From Ornatilinea apprima (lineage in GTDB: Bacteria; Chloroflexota; Anaerolineae; Anaerolineales; Anaerolineaceae): a stretch of 64,000 nt of DNA. This document shows, in pieces, positions 50,553-59,309 of the stretch (positions are counted from its first letter, which is position 1; each line of letters begins with the position of its first letter). The stretch spans positions 1 to 64,000 of the forward strand of contig NZ_LGCL01000021.1 of assembly GCF_001306115.1 (NCBI RefSeq), given 5' to 3'. A program made the position numbers and the translations under genes. Under the pieces are notes generated by a model. It ran no database searches, was not told where the DNA came from, and saw only the letters and a program-made list of their open reading frames with translations.

Positions 50553-51755
50553 TTATTCCGGCTCAACGGAAAGAGCCCCGTATTCTTCCTGACAAACAAT
50601 CTGGTAATACTCCATCTCCACCGCGTGGGTTTCCTGGGCGGCCAGAGCCGCGTCTTGCCCAATTCTGCGGACTATATCGATATAGCGGGAAGCGTCCGCG
50701 TCCCAAAAGCGAGGAAGAACCATCAGCGGGTTGGCAACGTCCCCTTCGGGAATGAGCGCGGGGCGGTTGGCGTCTTTTTCTTGCGCGTTGGGAATCCAGT
50801 TATACATCAACGGACCGCGCGGGTTGGTGGTGAAGCCCACCTTATATCCCAATTCCAGGGCAATTTCGGCAGCCTGGGGGGTGAAGCCGCCGCCCGGCCA
50901 GATGTAAGCAACCGGGGCCTTGCCAAAGGTTGCCAGAATCGAATCGCGGGAGCCCTGCAGTTCGGAACGAATAAAGGCTTCATCAGAGAGGGCGGAAATA
51001 TTGATATTGTGCACAACGCCGTGCGCCTGGTGATCCACCCAGCCCTCGGTTTGCAGGCGCTGGTTTTCCTGGATTACCTGCGGGTTGGGGTCTGTTTTGC
51101 TGATCCAGGCGTTAACGACCACACCGCCGCTCTCCGCGAGAAATGGTTTGAAATGACTTTCATAGTAATCAGCAAAGTGGAGGTCGTCTGAGATCAAGAC
51201 AACCGATCGGGGCGGTATCCATTCGTTTTCATATAAAAATTCGACCAGTTGATCCATACTGATAATTTCAAAATCCTGATCTTTCAGGTCGCGCATCAAG
51301 CGGTCCAGGGTCTCATGGGAGATCTGATAAACTTTATCGGCCGGGCCGTCGGTGATGGAGTGGAACATGATCGGCATCACCACGGTGCCGGGTTGGGCTT
51401 TGGCAGGGTCGAGGCGGTTTTTTAAGTACGCGCACACGTCCTGTTCGTAGGAGCGGGGAGCGTCTGCTTTGTTGAGCAGGCTGGTCTGAAAGACACCCGG
51501 CAAAGCGGGCGGCGTTCGCACAACGGTGGGAGTTGGCTGAGGGGTGGGGGTTTGAGTCGGCAGGGGTGTGGCTGTCGGCACCGACCAAGTCGCCGTCAGC
51601 AGCGCCGATTCAAAGACCTGCGTTGCAGTCAGGTCCGCGCTGGCCTGGCTGGAGGAAGCAGAGCAGGCGGCCAGCCCACCTGCCAGTAAGCATACTGGCA
51701 ACGCGAGAAGCCGCCTGATCCAAGTGCTCTGTGGAAATCGCATTAAAGATTTCAA
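50553..51755 (-). CDS. Polysaccharide deacetylase lipoprotein (CE4/NodB-like)
   Basis: The 400-residue lipoprotein has lipobox LAACS and a Thr/Pro linker to about residue 90. A NodB-homology domain follows, with motif 1 as VLISDDLHFADYY (catalytic and metal Asp pair), motif 2 as DHQAHGVVHN (His pair) and motif 3 as IWPGGGFTP in place of RxPxG. The enzyme would remove acetyl groups from GlcNAc-containing wall or surface polymers. It sits upstream of the HIT and LysM/M23 genes in the same orientation, supporting a cell-wall theme. Confidence 0.85.
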   Translation of the reverse strand: MKSLMRFPQSTWIRRLLALPVCLLAGGLAACSASSSQASADLTATQVFESALLTATWSVPTATPLPTQTPTPQPTPTVVRTPPALPGVFQTSLLNKADAPRSYEQDVCAYLKNRLDPAKAQPGTVVMPIMFHSITDGPADKVYQISHETLDRLMRDLKDQDFEIISMDQLVEFLYENEWIPPRSVVLISDDLHFADYYESHFKPFLAESGGVVVNAWISKTDPNPQVIQENQRLQTEGWVDHQAHGVVHNINISALSDEAFIRSELQGSRDSILATFGKAPVAYIWPGGGFTPQAAEIALELGYKVGFTTNPRGPLMYNWIPNAQEKDANRPALIPEGDVANPLMVLPRFWDADASRYIDIVRRIGQDAALAAQETHAVEMEYYQIVCQEEYGALSVEPE

Positions 51756-51778
51756 AAATAGGAACCGTTAATCTCTAC

Positions 51779-52864
51779 TTACTCGCTGACCTCGCCGCGG
51801 ATAAAGGCTTCAGTCATATCGCGGGCAATTGAGTCTTTGAACTGTTTGGGTGGAGTCTTCATGAAGTAAGACGCGGGGGCGTAAATGGGACCGGACATGC
51901 CGCGGTCCAGCGCCAGTTTGGCGCAGCGGACGGCGTCGATGATCACGCCGGCAGAGTTGGGCGAATCCCACACTTCAAGCTTGAGTTCGGCGTTGAGCGG
52001 CACCTCACCAAAGGTCGTGCCTTCCATGCGGATGTAGCACCATTTTCGGTCAGTCAGCCACGGCACGTAATCGCTAGGGCCAACATGAATGTTGTTGTGG
52101 TCAATCTCGTAAGGCAGCATGCTGGTTACCGCGCCGGTTTTGGAAATTTTCTTGGATTCTAGGCGCTCGCGCTCGAGCATGTTGAGGAAGTCGGTGTTTC
52201 CGCCAAAGTTGAGCTGGTAAGTGCGGTCGAGGCGCACGCCGCGGTCTACAAAGAGGCTGGTCAGCACGCGGTGGGTGATGGTGGCGCCAACCTGGCTCTT
52301 AATGTCGTCACCGATGATGGGCAGTCCGCGCTCAACAAAGCGCTTCGACCAGTATTCCGAGCTGGAAATGAACACTGGAATGGCGTTCACAAACGCACAG
52401 CCGGCTTCCAATACCTGCTCAACGTACCATTTGGTGGCCATCTCGGAGCCAACCGGCAGGTAGTTGACCACCACATCGGTTTTGGTGTCTTTGAGAATTT
52501 GCACAATATTGTCAGTGGGGCCAGGCGCCTTTTCTACCACTTCCGATAAATACTTTCCCAAACCATCATGGGTCATGCCTCGGTTGACTTTAACACCCAT
52601 GTGCGGAACGTCGCAGAATTTGTAAGTGTTGTTTGGGTAAGCGTATATCGCCTCAGACAAGTCTTTGCCCACTTTGGTAGTAACAACGTCAAAGGCAGCT
52701 GAAAACTCGACGTCGCTAATATGATACCCGCCCAGGTTAACATGCATTAAACCGGGAACCTGATCGGTGTCTTTGGCATTGCGATAAAAATGGACACCTT
52801 GCACGAGCGATGAGGCACAGTTACCAACCCCAATGATCGCTACGCGTACTTTTTTGTTGCTCAT
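51779..52864 (-). CDS. ino1: Inositol-3-phosphate synthase
   Basis: The 361-residue NAD-dependent enzyme converts glucose-6-phosphate to inositol-1(3)-phosphate. It has the Rossmann start [16 protein letters not shown] and core motifs [39 protein letters not shown] and [11 protein letters not shown]. Length and motifs match the shorter actinobacterial/archaeal form. Products may feed phosphatidylinositol-type lipids or inositol-containing solutes and thiols. AAGGAG lies 11 nt before the ATG. It has its own upstream noncoding region of about 500 bases shared with the divergent regulator. Confidence 0.95.
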   Translation of the reverse strand: MSNKKVRVAIIGVGNCASSLVQGVHFYRNAKDTDQVPGLMHVNLGGYHISDVEFSAAFDVVTTKVGKDLSEAIYAYPNNTYKFCDVPHMGVKVNRGMTHDGLGKYLSEVVEKAPGPTDNIVQILKDTKTDVVVNYLPVGSEMATKWYVEQVLEAGCAFVNAIPVFISSSEYWSKRFVERGLPIIGDDIKSQVGATITHRVLTSLFVDRGVRLDRTYQLNFGGNTDFLNMLERERLESKKISKTGAVTSMLPYEIDHNNIHVGPSDYVPWLTDRKWCYIRMEGTTFGEVPLNAELKLEVWDSPNSAGVIIDAVRCAKLALDRGMSGPIYAPASYFMKTPPKQFKDSIARDMTEAFIRGEVSE

Positions 52865-53126
52865 ATTGAATTACGCTCCTTTTCTTGGGAATTACTTCAT
52901 TTCAACTGAAAGTAAATAATACCTGATGGGGTTTGCCTCCCCTGGATGAAAATGGATGAAAGCATATCTCCCATTGAGGAGAATTATACTCTTTAAGAAA
53001 GCAGATTTCCACATAAAAGGGCATGTATTTGAACGGCGTGTAGATTTGAACATGGAATCTTACTATGGGGTGGTTACAGGATATCGGGTTGGCATGTAGA
53101 GAAGAGGATTGGTTGTGGTGAAAAAG
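52865..53126. other. Divergent noncoding interval upstream of ino1
   Basis: About 260 bases without a gene. On the minus strand TATAAT lies at 52983-52988 with no strong -35, giving ino1 a leader of roughly 110 nt. A GGGG/CCCC hairpin (around 52927-52941) lies in that leader. Nothing else stands out. Confidence 0.5.
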
Positions 53127-53155
53127 TTGACAATTATTGGTTGCGTTTGTATAAT
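53127..53155 (+). promoter_or_regulatory. Perfect consensus sigma70 promoter
   Basis: TTGACA (53127-53132), exactly 17 nt, and TATAAT (53150-53155). Transcription should start near 53162. It is the best promoter match noticed in the window. Confidence 0.85.
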
Positions 53156-53161
53156 TTTTTT

Positions 53162-53331
53162 ATAATTGATTTATTATTTAACAGGTAAAAATTTGCTAAT
53201 CACATAATTAGTAAACCCCTGCATTTCATTACAGGATGCGTCGATCCAGACATTTTAATTGGTCGCTTTGCTCACATTGAGCGGAGTGTCTGGGGAGCAA
53301 AGTAGCGAAACCGGCCTTAGCGGCCGTTTTT
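53162..53331 (+). ncRNA. Candidate structured leader or small RNA ahead of response regulator
   Basis: About 170 nt run from the expected start of the consensus promoter to a terminator. Visible pairings are CTAAT/ATTAG (53196-53200 with 53207-53211), CCTG/CAGG (53218-53221 with 53232-53235) and CCAGACA/TGTCTGG (53246-53252 with 53287-53293). CTTTGCTC (53266-53273) can pair with GAGCAAAG (53295-53302), which together with the previous stem makes a pseudoknot. The same segment can instead form a local GCTC/GAGC hairpin (53270-53273 with 53279-53282). I could not match it to a known riboswitch class. Confidence 0.55.
53312..53331 (+). terminator. Terminator within the response regulator leader
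   Basis: CGGCC/GGCCG (53312-53316 with 53322-53326) with a TTAGC loop is followed by TTTTTG. It lies 38 nt before the response regulator start, so it either ends a small RNA or acts as an attenuator. Confidence 0.7.
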
Positions 53332-53368
53332 GTTTAATTCAGCATATCTTTGAGGAGGGAAACACTGC

Positions 53369-54139
53369 ATGGAAGAATTGACATCCAAAGAGGTAAAACA
53401 AGAAGTATCGAGTGGTATTGGCGTCGACTTGGACCAGGTTGACGGTCAGGAGCGGCAGCGAATTCTGGTGATTGACGATGAGGCCGATACCAGCTATCTC
53501 TTAAAACAAATTTTACGGATTGCCGGGTACAACGTTTTATCGGCGGCAAATGGCGCCGAAGCCATCAAGAAGACCATGGAATACTCTCCAAACTTGATTT
53601 TGCTGGACATCATGATGCCGGAGATGGATGGATGGCAGACTTTTGAGTATTTAAAGCGCATGACCAATGTACCGGTGATTGTCGTTTCCGCGCTGACCTC
53701 CAAAGATCATATTGTTGATGGGCTGCGGCAGGGGATTGATGACTATATTCCCAAACCGTTTTATAACGCTGAGGTGATTGAGCGGGTGAACGCCGTATTG
53801 CGCCGCACCAACCGGCCGCAAGAAATTACGCGCCTGGTCTTTCCGTCGGTGGGCCTGACGATTGACCTGATTAATCAGGAAGTTGAGCTTTTGGGCAACA
53901 GTATTCGCCTGACACCCAAAGAATTTTCGGTGTTATCGGTGTTGGCAAAAAACGCGCCGGCGATTGTGCCGTACGAAAAGATCTCCCACCTGGTATGGGG
54001 AGAAGATTCATCGGACGTGCGCAAGCGCACCAAATATCTGATCTATCTTTTGCGCCAAAAATTTGATAAGATTTCATCTGGATCCCAGCTGATTCTCAAT
54101 GTGGACCGCCTGGGATACAAACTGCAAACGGAGAATTAA
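53369..54139 (+). CDS. Orphan response regulator, OmpR/PhoB-like
   Basis: The 256-residue product has an N-terminal extension of ~30 residues and a receiver domain with Asp36/Asp37 (VIDDEAD), phospho-acceptor Asp80 (LILLDIMMPEMDG), Ser107 and Lys129 (IPKPF). A C-terminal winged-helix domain follows (RLTPKEFSVLSVLAKN to DRLGYKL). No histidine kinase is adjacent. A strong GAGGAGGG (53352-53359) precedes ATG 53369 by 9 nt, downstream of an attenuator-like terminator. The sortase gene follows after 48 nt and may be co-transcribed. Confidence 0.92.
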   Translation: MEELTSKEVKQEVSSGIGVDLDQVDGQERQRILVIDDEADTSYLLKQILRIAGYNVLSAANGAEAIKKTMEYSPNLILLDIMMPEMDGWQTFEYLKRMTNVPVIVVSALTSKDHIVDGLRQGIDDYIPKPFYNAEVIERVNAVLRRTNRPQEITRLVFPSVGLTIDLINQEVELLGNSIRLTPKEFSVLSVLAKNAPAIVPYEKISHLVWGEDSSDVRKRTKYLIYLLRQKFDKISSGSQLILNVDRLGYKLQTEN

Positions 54140-54187
54140 TCGTTATCCTGTCAGGAATCTGCCGCGTGTGGAGTTAAAGGTGTCAAA

Positions 54188-54973
54188 ATGAAAACGCCCA
54201 GGCAATTCAGCATCAACGAAAACTGGCTGGTCATGGTTGGCTTAGTGCTGGTCGTTTGGGGGGTGATTGGCGCGGCAGGGGTGTTTGAATCGGGAGGGTT
54301 GCAGAATATCTTCAACGGCGGCGTGCAGGCCGATGGCGAGGGATTTGTGCCGTATTCTGTGCCGTTGGACGAAGAATCCCTGGCTATTCTGGAAGAAGCT
54401 ACCAAACTCGAAGGCGGCTCGGGGCTGGCGCCTATGATCGAAAAGGCGGATATCCGCCTCTCAGGGAAGGAAGATGACCAGGCAACGCCGATGCCTACAC
54501 CTACACCGCCACCGCCCGCTGATCCCAACCGTGTAGTGATTCCAAAAATTGAACTGGTTGCCCCAGTGATTGAGGCAAAATCGCGGAAAACCTGGATGGC
54601 AGCCGAGCAGTATGAACAATGGCTGGCCCCCGATGAGTTCGCGGTTGGCTGGCATGGCGATTCGGCCCGTTTGGGAGAGGTTGGAAACACGGTTCTGAAT
54701 GGTCACCACAACATCCACGGTCAAGTTTTTCGCGACCTGGAAAAATTGGAGACCGGTGATGAAATTATAGTGTACGGGAATGGAATTCCTTTTTCTTATG
54801 TGGTGGTGAATAAGATGATTTTGCCTGAAAAGAACGCGGCGCCTGAAGTTCGTTTGGAAAACGCTCGCTGGATTATGAAATCCGACGATGAGAGGCTTAC
54901 CCTGGTTACTTGCTGGCCGTTTGAATCGAACACACACCGTTTGATTATTGTGGCTGTTCCCGCGCAGAAATGA
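54188..54973 (+). CDS. Sortase family transpeptidase
   Basis: The 261-residue product has an N-terminal membrane anchor (~12-32), a Pro/Thr-rich spacer near 100-112 and a sortase domain. The catalytic His173 is in LNGHHNIHG, Cys242 in LTLVTCWPF and Arg251 in THRLIIVAV. Sortases attach proteins bearing a C-terminal sorting signal to the wall or to each other. I found no protein in the window with an LPxTG-type C-terminal signal, so substrates must be elsewhere. It follows the response regulator gene. Confidence 0.9.
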   Translation: MKTPRQFSINENWLVMVGLVLVVWGVIGAAGVFESGGLQNIFNGGVQADGEGFVPYSVPLDEESLAILEEATKLEGGSGLAPMIEKADIRLSGKEDDQATPMPTPTPPPPADPNRVVIPKIELVAPVIEAKSRKTWMAAEQYEQWLAPDEFAVGWHGDSARLGEVGNTVLNGHHNIHGQVFRDLEKLETGDEIIVYGNGIPFSYVVVNKMILPEKNAAPEVRLENARWIMKSDDERLTLVTCWPFESNTHRLIIVAVPAQK

Positions 54974-54976
54974 AAA

Positions 54977-54997
54977 GCCCTGCCTTGAGGGCAGGGC
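54977..54997. other. Hairpin after the sortase gene
   Basis: GCCCTGCC/GGCAGGGC (54977-54984 with 54990-54997) begins 3 nt after the stop. There is no T-run on the plus strand; a TTTTCATTT tail exists on the minus strand. Termination of the sortase transcript here is possible but weakly supported. Confidence 0.45.
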
Positions 54998-55232
54998 GAG
55001 GAGTGTTGGCTTGGATAGTGCAATGAAGCGGCAGCGTCTGGCGGGGTGTTAAAACTCCTCAATACCGTTATGATGACCAGAAAAATTGTTTAATAATGAT
55101 CGTTACCAAAATCACTGTGGTGATACCAGTAAAAGGTGTGAATTTCAGGTAATGAACTGGTTTGATTGTAATACGAAATCAGTAAAATAGCCAGCGAATC
55201 CGGATGATATTTATGCAAAATTTAGGTGGGCG

Positions 55233-56465
55233 ATGCGGGTAGGTGTGATTGGAGCCGGTCCGGCAGGAATGATGGCCGCCTGGCAGGCCGCAAAGCACGG
55301 CACGCGGGTGGTGCTTTTTGATTCCAACGCACGGCCCGGTAAAAAACTGCTGATTACAGGCAGTGGACGATGCAACTTATCCAATACGAAATGCGCCCCA
55401 GAGCGTTATACCTGCGACGAATCGGATTTTTTAAGCCGGGCTTGGGCAGAGTTTTCTCAAGCTGATTTAGTCAATCTGCTTGGTGAGTTGGGCATTCCGC
55501 TTTACGCAACAGACGACGGCTGGTATTACCCACTTTCCAATTCGGCCGCGAATGTGGCGGAAATTTTGATCGAGCTTCTGGTGGCGGCCGGGGTGGAGTT
55601 CGTCCCTGAATCCAGAGTGGTTCAGATTTCTCCGGCTGGTTACGGTTTCAAGGTTTATTGTGGGAATAAAGAGAAGCCGGTGTACGTGGACAGCCTGGTC
55701 GTGGCGAGCGGAGGGAAGGCTTATCCGCAAACAGGGTCCGACGGCAGCCTCTTTCCCATCATTCGCGGGCTGGGACACCGAATTCTACCTACCCGTCCTG
55801 CGCTGGCTCCTGTGCTGCTGGAAGGCGGGACAACTAGCTTGTTGAAAGGGGTTCGCCTGGACGCCGGCTGTATGCTGGTGAAGAATGAAAAGGTCGTTGA
55901 GTCCACGGTTGGCAACGTCATTTTCACCGAGTGGGGCATGAATGGACCCGGCGTGATGGACCTTAGCCACTGGATAGAAAAACCTGAGCAGGAAGATTAC
56001 CGGCTTGTCGTTAATTTTCTGCCAGGCAAGGAATCGCTTCTTTTTGATTTTCTTCAACAAGGAGCGCAAAATGGATTGAGCACCCGCGCCGTGTTGTTGG
56101 GACTGCTGCCTGAGAAGGTCGTTAGCTGGGCAATGGATGGCCTGGATATCGAACCCAACCAGTTAGCAGGTGATTTGTCCCCAGAGCAGGCTAACACGTT
56201 GGCCCGGAAGCTCACCTCCACCTCGCTGAAAGTGCTGGGGGTAAAGGGCTATTCTCACGCGCAATGTTCGACTGGCGGTGTGGCCGTGTCTGAAGTGAAT
56301 GGAAGCACGATGGAGTCAAAAATCGTCCCGGGGATATTCTTTGCCGGAGAAGTGCTGAACGTGAACGGCCCGTGTGGAGGGTATAACCTGCATTGGGCGC
56401 TCACCAGCGGACGGATCGCCGGCAGGGGGGCGGCGTTGAGAGGGAAGATGTCCAGTCTGGATTGA
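55233..56465 (+). CDS. HI0933/YhiN-family flavoprotein
   Basis: The 410-residue FAD-dependent oxidoreductase has the N-terminal dinucleotide motif GVIGAGPAGMMAAWQAA, the family motif GKKLLITGSGRCNLSN, and TGGVAVSEVNGSTMESK with FAGEVLNVNGPCGGYNLHWA at the C-terminus. The family includes BaiN-type bile-acid reductases, but most members have unknown substrates. AGGTGG precedes the ATG. It is followed by yebC after about 90 nt. Confidence 0.9.
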   Translation: MRVGVIGAGPAGMMAAWQAAKHGTRVVLFDSNARPGKKLLITGSGRCNLSNTKCAPERYTCDESDFLSRAWAEFSQADLVNLLGELGIPLYATDDGWYYPLSNSAANVAEILIELLVAAGVEFVPESRVVQISPAGYGFKVYCGNKEKPVYVDSLVVASGGKAYPQTGSDGSLFPIIRGLGHRILPTRPALAPVLLEGGTTSLLKGVRLDAGCMLVKNEKVVESTVGNVIFTEWGMNGPGVMDLSHWIEKPEQEDYRLVVNFLPGKESLLFDFLQQGAQNGLSTRAVLLGLLPEKVVSWAMDGLDIEPNQLAGDLSPEQANTLARKLTSTSLKVLGVKGYSHAQCSTGGVAVSEVNGSTMESKIVPGIFFAGEVLNVNGPCGGYNLHWALTSGRIAGRGAALRGKMSSLD

Positions 56466-56556
56466 GACGCTTAACGAAGAGGTGCGCCGCCGGATTGCAT
56501 GGTATAATTTGTTCAATCATATTCATCCTGTTTAGGATCTTTGTGGAGAAAAAGGT

Positions 56557-57312
56557 ATGTCTGGTCATTCTAAGTGGTCAACCATTAAACGGAAGAAGGG
56601 TGCAGCTGACGCAAAACGTGGTCAGATCTTCACCAAACTGGCACGCGAAATTGTTATGGCAGCCCGCGAAGGCGGGGGAGACCCGAACGCCAACTTCCGG
56701 TTAAGGCTTGCGGTTGATAAAGCGCGCCTGCAGAACATGCCCAAAGACAGCATAGACCGGGCCATCAAACGTGGCACGGGTGAGAGCAAAGACGGTGAGA
56801 CTTTCGAGCAGATCACCTATGAAGGCTACGGTCCTAACGCTGTGGCGTTAATGATTGAATGCTTCACAGAAAACCGAAACCGCACGGTGGCTGAGTTACG
56901 CCATGTGCTCTCACGGTCGGGTGGCAGTTTGGGCGAATCGGGTTCTGTCGCGTGGCAATTTGATCGCGTCTCGTTTTTTGAAATCCCCGCGGAAGGCGTT
57001 GATTTTGACAAGATTTTCGAGATCGCGGTGGAAGGCGGAGCCGATGATGTTACCATGGAAGACGACCTCATTGAGGTGATTGCCCCAGTCGAATCATTCA
57101 AGGCGCTCAGCATCCTGCTGGATAAACAGGGCATTAAATTCAACGAAGCTGGTCTGAAAATGGTGCCGAAACAAGAACTCACTCTGGGTGTTGAAGATAC
57201 GCTGCAAGTGATGCGCACCATTGAAGCTGTGGAAGACCTGGACGATGTGCAGAATGTGTACTCGAACATGCGCATTTCCGAGGAGGCCATGGCGGCGCTG
57301 GAAGAGGATTAG
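56557..57312 (+). CDS. yebC: YebC/PmpR-family DNA-binding or translation factor
   Basis: The 251-residue product starts with the family hallmark MSGHSKWSTIKRKKGAAD, followed by FRLRLAVDKARLQNMP and YEGYGPNAVALMIE. Members were described as transcription regulators and more recently linked to translation at proline runs. It begins a compact unit: ruvC starts 3 nt after its stop, then trmH and ruvA. This yebC-ruvC-ruvA association is widespread. Confidence 0.96.
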   Translation: MSGHSKWSTIKRKKGAADAKRGQIFTKLAREIVMAAREGGGDPNANFRLRLAVDKARLQNMPKDSIDRAIKRGTGESKDGETFEQITYEGYGPNAVALMIECFTENRNRTVAELRHVLSRSGGSLGESGSVAWQFDRVSFFEIPAEGVDFDKIFEIAVEGGADDVTMEDDLIEVIAPVESFKALSILLDKQGIKFNEAGLKMVPKQELTLGVEDTLQVMRTIEAVEDLDDVQNVYSNMRISEEAMAALEED

Positions 57313-57315
57313 TCC

Positions 57316-57822
57316 ATGCGCGTTCTGGGGATAGATCCGGGAACGGCGACCACCGGTTTTGGCCTTGTGGATGAAACCGAGCGCGGTGAACTGGTTGTAG
57401 CCGATTACGGTGTGATCGAAACCCAAGCCGGTACTCCCATGGAGCTGCGTCTCTTGGAGCTGTACCACAAAATGCAAGAATTATTGTTTCTCCACCGGCC
57501 GGAGCGCGGCGCGGTGGAGAAACTTTTTTTTCAGCGCAATGTAACTACGGCGATTTCAGTGGGGCAGGCGCGCGGTGTGATATTGTTGGCGCTGGCCGAA
57601 TCCAATATTCCCGTTGCGGAATACGCGCCTCTGGAAATCAAAATGGCGATCACTGGATATGGCGTGGCTGACAAGAAACAGATGCAGCAAATGGTGCAGT
57701 CGCTGCTGCGCATGCCCAAATTACCCAAGCCAGACGATGCCGCTGACGCGCTGGCGGTGGCGATTTGTCACCTACACCGCTACCGGCTGGATGATTTGTC
57801 TCTTATGGGCGGGGCTGAATGA
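57316..57822 (+). CDS. ruvC: Holliday junction resolvase RuvC
   Basis: The 168-residue endonuclease resolves recombination junctions with RuvAB. The acidic residues are in LGIDPGTATTGFG (Asp7 region), GAVEKLFFQRN (Glu) and PDDAADALAVAICH (Asp pair). Length is standard. It is translationally coupled: its stop overlaps the trmH-type start by 4 nt. Confidence 0.96.
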   Translation: MRVLGIDPGTATTGFGLVDETERGELVVADYGVIETQAGTPMELRLLELYHKMQELLFLHRPERGAVEKLFFQRNVTTAISVGQARGVILLALAESNIPVAEYAPLEIKMAITGYGVADKKQMQQMVQSLLRMPKLPKPDDAADALAVAICHLHRYRLDDLSLMGGAE

Positions 57823-58628
57823 CTGAAATCATCACCAGCTTATCCAACCCGCGTATCAAGCAAATCCGCAAGCTGCGCGAGCGCAAAGAGCGCGCAAGTA
57901 GCGGTCTGTTCTTCATTGAGGGCTTGCGGATTGTGGGAGACGCGTTTGACCATGGCAGCCCCATCGAGAGCCTGGTGTGCGCGCCAGAGCTGTTGGAGAG
58001 TGAGTTTGGCTTGTCGCTGGTAGAGAAAGCGCGCAGCCAGGGCATTGCCGTGCTGGAAGTCAGTGCCGATGTTTTTCAATCGCTTTCCACCAAAGAAGGT
58101 CCGCAGGGACTTGCTGCTGTCGCGCGGCAGGTTTGGAGCTCCATCGATGAAATCCAAATGGACAGCAAAGACTTGTGGGTGGCGTTGGATTCCGTGGCAG
58201 ACCCTGGCAATCTTGGCACGATCCTGCGCACTCTGGACGCGGTGGACGGCAAAGGCGTGATTTTGCTCGACCACTGTACTGATCCGTTTGATCCATCTTG
58301 TATGCGCGCCAGCATGGGTTCGATTTTCACCATGCGGGTGGTAAAGTGTACGTTTGAAGAATTTGCCGGTTGGAAGCAGCGCCAGCCGTTCTTTCTGGTG
58401 GGTACATCGGATCGCGCCGAAACCGATTACGAAGCAACCACATACCCGCTGCCGCTGGTGCTGCTGATGGGCAGCGAGCGGATGGGGCTGCAGAGCCACC
58501 ATGTTTCTTTGTGTGATCAGATGGTCAGCCTGCCCATGCGCGGCGCGATGGATTCGCTTAATCTGGCTGTGGCAACGGGCGTAATGCTGTACCAGATACA
58601 TTCTTACCAACGGAAACTTCAATCATAA
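57819..58628 (+). CDS. SpoU/TrmH-family RNA 2'-O-methyltransferase
   Basis: The 269-residue SPOUT enzyme has an N-terminal L30e-like substrate-binding domain (ITSLSNPRIKQIRKLRERKE) and a C-terminal knotted SAM domain. The three motifs are DSVADPGNLGTILRT, LLMGSERMGL and LPMRGAMDSLNLAVATG. It modifies a ribose in rRNA or tRNA; the target cannot be told from sequence. It lies unusually between ruvC and ruvA, overlapping ruvC by 4 nt. Confidence 0.92.
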   Translation: MTEIITSLSNPRIKQIRKLRERKERASSGLFFIEGLRIVGDAFDHGSPIESLVCAPELLESEFGLSLVEKARSQGIAVLEVSADVFQSLSTKEGPQGLAAVARQVWSSIDEIQMDSKDLWVALDSVADPGNLGTILRTLDAVDGKGVILLDHCTDPFDPSCMRASMGSIFTMRVVKCTFEEFAGWKQRQPFFLVGTSDRAETDYEATTYPLPLVLLMGSERMGLQSHHVSLCDQMVSLPMRGAMDSLNLAVATGVMLYQIHSYQRKLQS

Positions 58629-58654
58629 CCGTAATTGGAACGGGCTGAGGGACT

Positions 58655-59227
58655 ATGATCGCAAGCATAAGCGGAAAAGTGTTGTCGCATGATGATGAGA
58701 GCCTGGTGGTAGACGTTGGCGGCGTGGGTTTGCGCGTTTACTCCACACGGGAAGTGTGCAGCCAGGCGCGCGCGGGGGAGCCAATTTTCTTGCACACGCA
58801 TCTGGTAGTGCGGGAAGACGCCCTGACCCTGTTTGGCTTTGAATCTGAAAAAGAACGCGATTTCTTTTTGCTGCTGCTGGGGGTCAATGGAATTGGCCCG
58901 CGAATTGCTCTGGCAACACTGTCCACCCTCTCCATTGACGCCATTCGCCGGGCAGTGCTCAGCGAGCAGCCAGAGGTGTTCAGCCGCGTGCCAGGGATTG
59001 GCAAAAAAGGGGCGCAACGTGTGTTCCTGCACTTGCAGGGCCGGGTTGGAGAAGGCGAGGCCTTTGCCGCTTCGAGCGCGCCCGACATTGACGCGATGGT
59101 GCTGGAGGCGCTCACGGGATTGGGTTACAGCGTAGTCGAAGCGCAGACAGCGATCCAGTCCTTGCCGAAAGACGCGCCTGAAGATGTGGAAACGCGGTTG
59201 ATGCTGGCGCTGCAATTCTTTAGCTGA
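58655..59227 (+). CDS. ruvA: Holliday junction DNA helicase subunit RuvA
   Basis: The 190-residue junction-binding protein has domain I (MIASISGKVLSHDDESLVVDVGGVGL), helix-hairpin-helix motifs (LLGVNGIGPRIALATLS and VPGIGKKGAQRVFLHL) and a C-terminal RuvB-binding three-helix domain (DAMVLEALTGLGYSVVEAQ). ruvB is not in the window. It ends the yebC unit at a terminator. Confidence 0.95.
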   Translation: MIASISGKVLSHDDESLVVDVGGVGLRVYSTREVCSQARAGEPIFLHTHLVVREDALTLFGFESEKERDFFLLLLGVNGIGPRIALATLSTLSIDAIRRAVLSEQPEVFSRVPGIGKKGAQRVFLHLQGRVGEGEAFAASSAPDIDAMVLEALTGLGYSVVEAQTAIQSLPKDAPEDVETRLMLALQFFS

Positions 59228-59256
59228 GTTAGGAGTGGATTCAAGGGGAAAAAATG

Positions 59257-59283
59257 GAAGACGCACTGAGGCGTCTTCTTTTG
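59257..59283. terminator. Rho-independent terminator after ruvA
   Basis: A perfect 8-bp stem GAAGACGC/GCGTCTTC (59257-59264 with 59271-59278) is followed by TTTTG, with AAAAAA just upstream. It can serve ruvA and the convergent MFS gene. Confidence 0.85.
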
Positions 59284-59309
59284 ATTCACGTCTATCGCTG
59301 GGTGGTCAA

